Of a DNA stretch of 64,000 nucleotides, positions 56,092 through 64,000 are shown in pieces. The stretch is from positions 1 to 64,000 of the forward strand of contig VDMD01000045.1 in assembly GCA_007026445.1 (NCBI GenBank), in the 5' to 3' direction. This DNA is from Schizophyllum amplum (lineage: Eukaryota; Basidiomycota; Agaricomycetes; Agaricales; Schizophyllaceae). The position numbers and the translations under genes are program-made. Numbering within the stretch: the stretch's first letter is position 1; the number at the start of each line of letters is the position of its first letter. The notes beneath the pieces are model-generated. The model did no database searches, was not told where the DNA came from, and saw nothing but the letters and a program-made list of their open reading frames with translations.

Positions 56092-58230
56092 ATGTCTGGC
56101 CTTTACGGCGGAATCAAGTTTGCCTCTGGCACGACAGTCAACTACTCCGCTACTCCTCCCCCGACACGGCCTGCTGCATCCGAGAAACCAGCAGCGCAGC
56201 CCGCGGCTTCTGCCCCCAAAGAAGCTAGCGCGGCACCAGAAAACCCAATCCAGGGCGAAATAACGCCACCCACCACAGATGCCTCGAAAGGCGCAGCCGG
56301 TATTGCTTTAATTGCTGTCGCATGACGTCCGTTCAGCTTCCTCACGAATTCCCTCGATCACCCCAAGGCTGGTCCGCCTCCCTCGCCTTCGCCCCGGTGC
56401 GCAGACCGCAGAAGCAGAAGCCTGCGGCCCCGCGGCTGCCCGCCGGTATTGCGCTGAATGCACTGTCGGCGACGGCGACGGTGTTTGCCCCGCCTGTCCT
56501 CGTCGAGCCGCCGAAGCCGGCGGAAGACAAGGCTGGAGCGTCCGCGTCGGATTCGCAAACTCAAGGATGGGGCAAGAAGGTCAAGCCACCGTCGATGATT
56601 CTGGAGGAGGACGTCAACGGCTTCAAGGCCTCCCATGGTAGCAAGAAGAAGGGTGGACATGGCAAGGGGAAGGGCAGGAAGGTGCGTTGCTGCGGTATCT
56701 CACGGAACATGTCACTGGAAGTCGGCGCAGAACAAGAACGTGCCCGTGATTGTTGCATGGGATCCGATGGAGCCGTACGATCCTGTGCGCCCCAACGACT
56801 ACAACGAGTACAAGGTCTGGAAGTCGAAGGAACGTATCGAGCGGCGGCACCGTTTGGCCAAAGAGAGCCTGAAGCGCCGCCGTAGTGGTAGCTATTCGGG
56901 CAGCGACTACACCGACTCAGAGGACGAGCGGCCGCGCAAGTCTGGTGCGTGTCCATCGAATTCTCGATCTCGTCTTACTCACGCAGGGCATTAGGCCGAT
57001 ACGACGAGAGCCAAGATCAGTGGTCGCGAGGTGGTGATGAGATGGCCGTAGATCCTCCGCCCGCTGTCGTTGACAAGACTTTGTCTGGCGACGACGCCTA
57101 CGCACGTCGTCTCGCGATGTCCGCGGGGATACGCCCCCAGGCTCCTCCAGCGTTCGAGCCACCAGTGGCAGTCGAGCCATCTCCCACCCCATCTGGTACA
57201 CTGGATGCGCCATCACTGGCTTTTGCCGTACCCGCGCCAGATGAGACGGGCGAAGAAGCGTATCTGCGCCGCCTTGCTATGGCCACGCGCCCTCAGCCCG
57301 CTGCTGCGCAACCGTCGCCCCCAGCAGCGTCCCCGTCGCCTCTGGCCTACAATCCTTTCGCGCCCCCTTCGGTGCCTCCGCCGCCGCCGCCCGCGGGTGG
57401 ACCACCTTCTGCGGTCAACGCAGCGGTCCTTGACGCAAGGGCTAAGGCCGCAGCAGCAATTGCAGCGCGTCTCAGCGCCATGGCGCCTGGTGGTAGCAAG
57501 CCCGGCGAGACAACATCGGCACAAGCATCGGTGCCAAGCCAGGCGACCCCTCCGTACGTTCCGTCGCTTAGTTGATTTGAGAATGTCCTAAAGCTCTCGC
57601 AGACCCGACCAGCACTCCTTTGCCGCACGCCTTATGGCCAAGTACGGACACAAGGAGGGCCAAGGCCTGGGCGCCGACGGCTCCGGCATAGTCAACGCGT
57701 TGACGGTCGAACAAGTCGGGGCGGGCGCGGGCGGGAAGAAGAAGGGCAAGCAACAGCAGCAACAGCAGCTGGCGCCCCAGCCCAAGGGCCTCGCCGCGAA
57801 GATGGGCAAGATCGTGAACAACAATGAGGATGCCCGTGCGCGGGAGGACCGCGAGCGCTTCGGCGAGCCCAGCCGCGTGGTGGTGCTCACGAACATGGTC
57901 AGCCCGGAAGACGTTGGCGACGAGGAGCTGCGGGGCGAAATAGGTTTGTTGTCCATCTTGCTCATTCTTTTCAATGGACCGCTGACCTTTGCCTCAGGCG
58001 ACGAGTGCTCCAAGAATGGCACCGTACAGCGAGTCATTGTTCATCTCGTTACCCCGCCACCACCTACCCTGGAGGACGCCGTCCGCATCTTTGTTCTGTT
58101 CCAGGGCCCGGCGGGCGCTTGGAAAACGGTCCGGGAGATGGATGGTCGCTACTTCGGTGGGCGGAGCGTTCGTGCTCGCTACTACCCGGAATCCTCCTTC
58201 ACCCAGTACTCCCTGGATCAACCGCTGTAG
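56092..58230 (+). CDS. SPF45: Splicing factor SPF45/RBM17 (G-patch and UHM RRM)
   Basis: It acts in 3' splice-site recognition through contacts with ULM-bearing factors such as U2AF65 and SF1. It starts [20 protein letters not shown] and passes Pro/Ala-rich linkers ([20 protein letters not shown]). The signature [20 protein letters not shown] follows, continuing [20 protein letters not shown]. Duplicated [13 protein letters not shown] / [13 protein letters not shown] motifs and a poly-Pro stretch come next. The G-patch is [20 protein letters not shown] with GIVNALTVE. The C-terminal UHM has [35 protein letters not shown] and [19 protein letters not shown], where R-Y-F is the R-x-F motif that binds tryptophan ligands. 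It ends YSLDQPL. About seven introns are implied. The two tandem AYxRRLAM repeats are typical of fungal members. The function call is firm. Confidence 0.93.
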
Positions 58231-58497
58231 CCTTGAGGCGGACGAAGGAGTACACACTACATAGTCTGTTTGCTCTTCTTACATATGTAACCGTGAACCT
58301 GGACTCGCTTCCTTGATATGGCCGCAAGCGTATATAGCTGCTAGAGGAACAGCAGCTCCCGAGCCAGTTGCACGAAACTTATGAACCTCGCAAACAGTTC
58401 TGGGTATTGCAATGAACGCGAATATGAGAATTATCAGAGTAATGATACAGTCACAGGTCCACTATGTAAGTACATCCCGCGCGCTGAGTAGGCACGC

Positions 58498-60979
<2,482 letters not shown>

Positions 60980-61194
60980 AAGACAAGAGACGCGCTAATG
61001 ACGCGGGAGAGTAAAGAAAAGAACCGGAATCCCGGCCAATCAACGCTCGTGATTTTCGCATGCATCCCGGCCCGCGACGTTCCGATTCTTCAACCCCGCT
61101 TTCTCCCGTCGCCAGCATTTCATTCCAACCGTAGCCAGAGTACACAACCACCGTCTAGTAATACACACATCTCCACTGCAATTCACTCGCCATC

Positions 61195-63854
61195 TCAGAG
61201 CACCCCAAGAGGATCTCGCGATACAGCTCTCGCCTGAGGTGCGGGCGTCCGAGACTCTTCGGCAGCCTGCCGGCGATCCTGCACGACCACGGGTGCCGCC
61301 ATCGGCGTCGGCAGCGGTGGCCTGGCAGCGGTCACAGGTTGAGCCCGACGAGGCAAGGTCGCAGAAGGCAAGTCCTGCCGCGGAGGCACGGCCGCTTGCG
61401 TCGGCACAGTCGCTGCTGCCGATGAAGCGCTTGCCTGTAGTCGATGCGCGAGGGTAGGCCGACCTGTTGTCTCTGCCGATTCTGCCTTCGCAGGAAGCCT
61501 CTGCGTCTGAGCGGGATCCCGACTATGATCCACGGCTGTTCTGCGTTTGCGCTCCTCTTCTCCGTAAAGGCGGTCCTCGTCCAACTCCGACGCGTTGCAC
61601 CCACCCTTGAGCAGCAGGTCTCTCACGTACAAGAGCGATTCCAGCGCCTCTCGCTTGGCTTTCTGCTGTGGCGAGGTTTCTGATGGCGGGTTGTCTTGCT
61701 GCAGCGTGTACGCGACCCACGCTAGCGATTCTCCCAACTTGCGGTTCGTCGTCTGAAGGTCTGCCACGGAGTCTCTGTCGCCGTCGAATCGTGGTGTTCG
61801 TGATTCCCAAGGCGTTCGCGATGCCTGAGACCGTTCGTCCATCATAGCGAATGATGTAGGCGAGTTGGGTACGCGGACCAGCGATGCCAATTCCGGAATA
61901 TTGCGCTGTGGACAATGTGTCAGTGGGATCTCTCCATACAGCCTTTGCTGGTGCGCACCTTCAGCTCAGAGACGGCGCTCATGATGTTGTTGATCCCCAA
62001 TCCCTCTCCTCGTTCCAGCAGACCCTTCGCAATCATCTCCGGCAGCCCGAACTGCGAAGAAGCCGACGCCTGTCTGCCATGACCGCCCGCCGTGTACGCC
62101 GAAGGATTTGCTCCAGAATAAGAGTTTGTTTTCGGCCTCCCTTGCACGGGACGTCTTTGGCGTGGAGGTTCCGGCTGCGGAACGTCGCTTGGGATGCTCA
62201 ACAGGTTCTTGTTCTGTGCGACCACGCTGAGGCCGGTCGCTGGCGTGGGAGCGGCCTGAAGCTCGATTGCCTGCTTGATGAGCAAGCTCGTGTGCAGGGC
62301 TCCGTCCGCTAAGGTCATGATGGGCGGGCTGGGGTATCGCAGTAATGCAGTCAATTGACCGCTATAATCTGCGGGTATAACTAAAGATATGTGAGCTGCC
62401 GGTGTCCACTATCATGAGCTACAACAAGCGTACGTTCGTTTCGTATCCGGATGAGCATGGCCACGCAGATCCATGGGGCCAGCTCCATAGTCGGGTCATA
62501 AGCAAAGAGTCCATCCCATAATCGCATAGCATCGGACAAAGGAAATTCGCGAGTAAAAAGCATTCGCAGCCACCGACTGCGCGCTATACTATCAGTTACA
62601 CGTCAAAGCATCGACGATAAACACGTACATTCCGTATATTTGCGGTTCGATCCCTGCAGATTGGATCTTGTTCCACAGCAAAGGGTCAACGGAGCGCACG
62701 AGCGTATTTTGCATGCGATTGCACGACAGCACCACCGGGCTGACGTAGGGCTTGAGTTCGAGTTTCCCGTGCGTTGTCGTAGCGTGCGTCGGCCCGGCAG
62801 GAGACAAGGGCAACGGTGGCTCTCGCCACTCGTACCACTGGGATGTGCCCCGCATGACGGCGTTGAAGAGCGCCCAGGCATCTGCCGCGATCCATGTCCT
62901 TGAGCACATCTCGCGCAGCGGCGCGTCTTCGACAGTGGCGGGTTCGTCTTCAGATAGCGCGTCGTAGTCGACGGCATAGTAGAGCGGTGCAAGCAGCTCG
63001 TGCATGCCTGCGTGTGATGAGCCGCGTAGCAACATGGCGTATAGTCAGAGCGCACCTTGCCGATAGCCGATCTCAGGGTTGGTCGTGCAGTAAAGGAACA
63101 GTATGTCGGTCAGATGGGTTTGCACATCCGTATCGCGAAAAAAGTCGATTTCTGGAAACCTGGATGTAGTGAGATGGCGCGCGGTGGCGCATGATCATTC
63201 CGTGCGCGTACGTTCGTTCAACATCCTGCGCGATCGTCTTGCGAAGCTCCATGGACGCGAACCACTCTGTCCAGGGATTCTACAGTGTGTCAGCTTCACA
63301 GGCTAAGTGGATGATGAAGTGGACGCGCCTTATCGTGCAAGCTGAGGGGATTGTTCATTTGCAAGTTCTCCACCTTCCCTGTTCTGCGAAGGTCTGATGC
63401 CGCGCCACCGGGGACACTAAAGCCCTCTGCATAGCTGCCGTCTGGCGCCTTGAACTTCTCAAGCATGACGCGCACGAATTTCTGGCGCGACGAGCGGAGG
63501 CTGGCGATTGGCGGTGCGACCTCCAGGATCGCTGATGTGTCCAGAGGCTCTTCTTGGTGTAGCAGAAACAGCTATATAATACTGAGCATCGGAGCCACGC
63601 AGCAGATTCTGCAGCACACCTTCCAGGCTATACTCCTCCCTGGTACACATACTGGGTTCGGTTGTTCATAGTCGAACAACCGGTCAGCGATTGCGCTTTC
63701 TTGCAGCCTCGCAAGGCTTGCTTTCGCCTCGAATAAGCGCGCGTAGATTTTCCTGCTTCGCGTATCAGTTTATATTCTCGACGTAAGGCCGGCTTCTCAT
63801 TCACCTGAGAAGGGCCTGAGGCGCCCGCGTATGACTTCCATCCGTTACCGTCAT
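61195..63854 (-). CDS. TBC1D5-like Rab GTPase-activating protein
   Basis: The start MTVTDGSHTRAPQALL joins over an intron to KIYARLFEAKASLARLQESA and ends exon 2 at PGRSIAWK, the usual opening of TBC1D5 relatives. Later blocks are LFLLHQEEPLDTSAILEVAP, KFVRVMLEKFKAPDGSYAEG, NPLSLHDKNPWTEWFASMEL and RKTIAQDVERTY. TBC core motifs follow: ILFLYCTTNPEIGYRQGMHE (glutamine-finger YRQGM), LLAPLYYAVDYDAL, GIEPQIYG and RWLRMLFTREFPLSDAMRLW with DGLFAYDP. The arginine finger expected in TBC motif A sits near QDVERTY (R). After the domain a disordered Ala/Pro/Ser-rich tail ends APQARAVSRDPLGVL. In animals TBC1D5 acts on Rab7 with retromer; the fungal target is inferred to be Ypt7-like. About ten introns are implied. 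Confidence 0.85.
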
Positions 63855-64000
63855 TCGTCACCGTCCCTGTCAATGAACAAAGCCAAGTCCAAACGGGGTA
63901 AGTAAGGGTCTGAAGCACGTGCACCACTGCTTGGATCTGTAACAGAGCGTGACGCGCAATTCTGCCACTGGTTGACTCGAACCGCCGAACGGCGGCGAAC

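Overview
This window looks like a nuclear chromosome segment of a filamentous basidiomycete, most likely an Agaricomycete (mushroom or wood-decay lineage). Nearly every gene is broken by many introns of about 45-75 bp with GT-AG borders and CTRAC-like branch points. The genes are tightly packed on both strands, and several families (DUF1996 secreted protein, WW-like membrane protein, DUF4112, F-box/LRR) are typical of these fungi. The species cannot be named from the sequence. Coordinates of spliced genes below run from start codon to stop codon and include introns.

Layout. 1-5.3 kb: two secreted-protein genes (a small cysteine-containing protein and a DUF1996 protein), then a gene desert holding two related miniature transposons with TA target duplications. 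5.3-17.7 kb: the spliceosomal DEAD-box helicase PRP28, a WW-like multi-pass membrane protein, an HMG-box regulator and a TMEM184/DUF300 membrane protein with a 14-nt micro-exon. 18-27 kb: F-box protein, DUF4112 protein, a large Ser/Pro-rich coiled-coil protein and a METTL-type lysine methyltransferase. 28-34 kb: mobile-element island with a 5'-truncated LINE followed by a complete 4.2-kb hAT transposon (16-bp perfect terminal repeats, 8-bp target duplication, apparently intact transposase). 35-45.5 kb: a Dbl-type RhoGEF, asparagine synthetase, a second HMG-box protein and phosphatidylserine synthase. 45.8-64 kb: a run of housekeeping genes: NSE1 (SMC5/6 complex), a mitochondrial AAA ATPase, an EF-hand-like protein, DNA primase large subunit PRI2, ALKBH1, splicing factor SPF45, succinate dehydrogenase flavoprotein SDH1 and a TBC1D5-like Rab GAP.

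Themes. Two genome-maintenance genes (NSE1, and PRI2 with divergent ALKBH1) share a nearly identical 25-bp promoter block built on an MluI cell-cycle box, suggesting co-regulation at G1/S. Two splicing factors (PRP28, SPF45) and two HMG-box proteins are present, but nothing marks this as a mating-type locus. Three coding regions (ASN1, DUF4112, and the gene at 22.7 kb), and possibly the F-box gene, need exactly one surplus base removed at a short C/G run or nearby to stay in frame. The shared sign, and the fact that ASN1 is a core metabolic gene, point to base-insertion errors in the assembly more than to pseudogenes. I did not find a clearly unprecedented multi-gene system; the most interesting signals are the shared promoter block, the miniature transposons and the intact hAT element with structured subterminal repeats.
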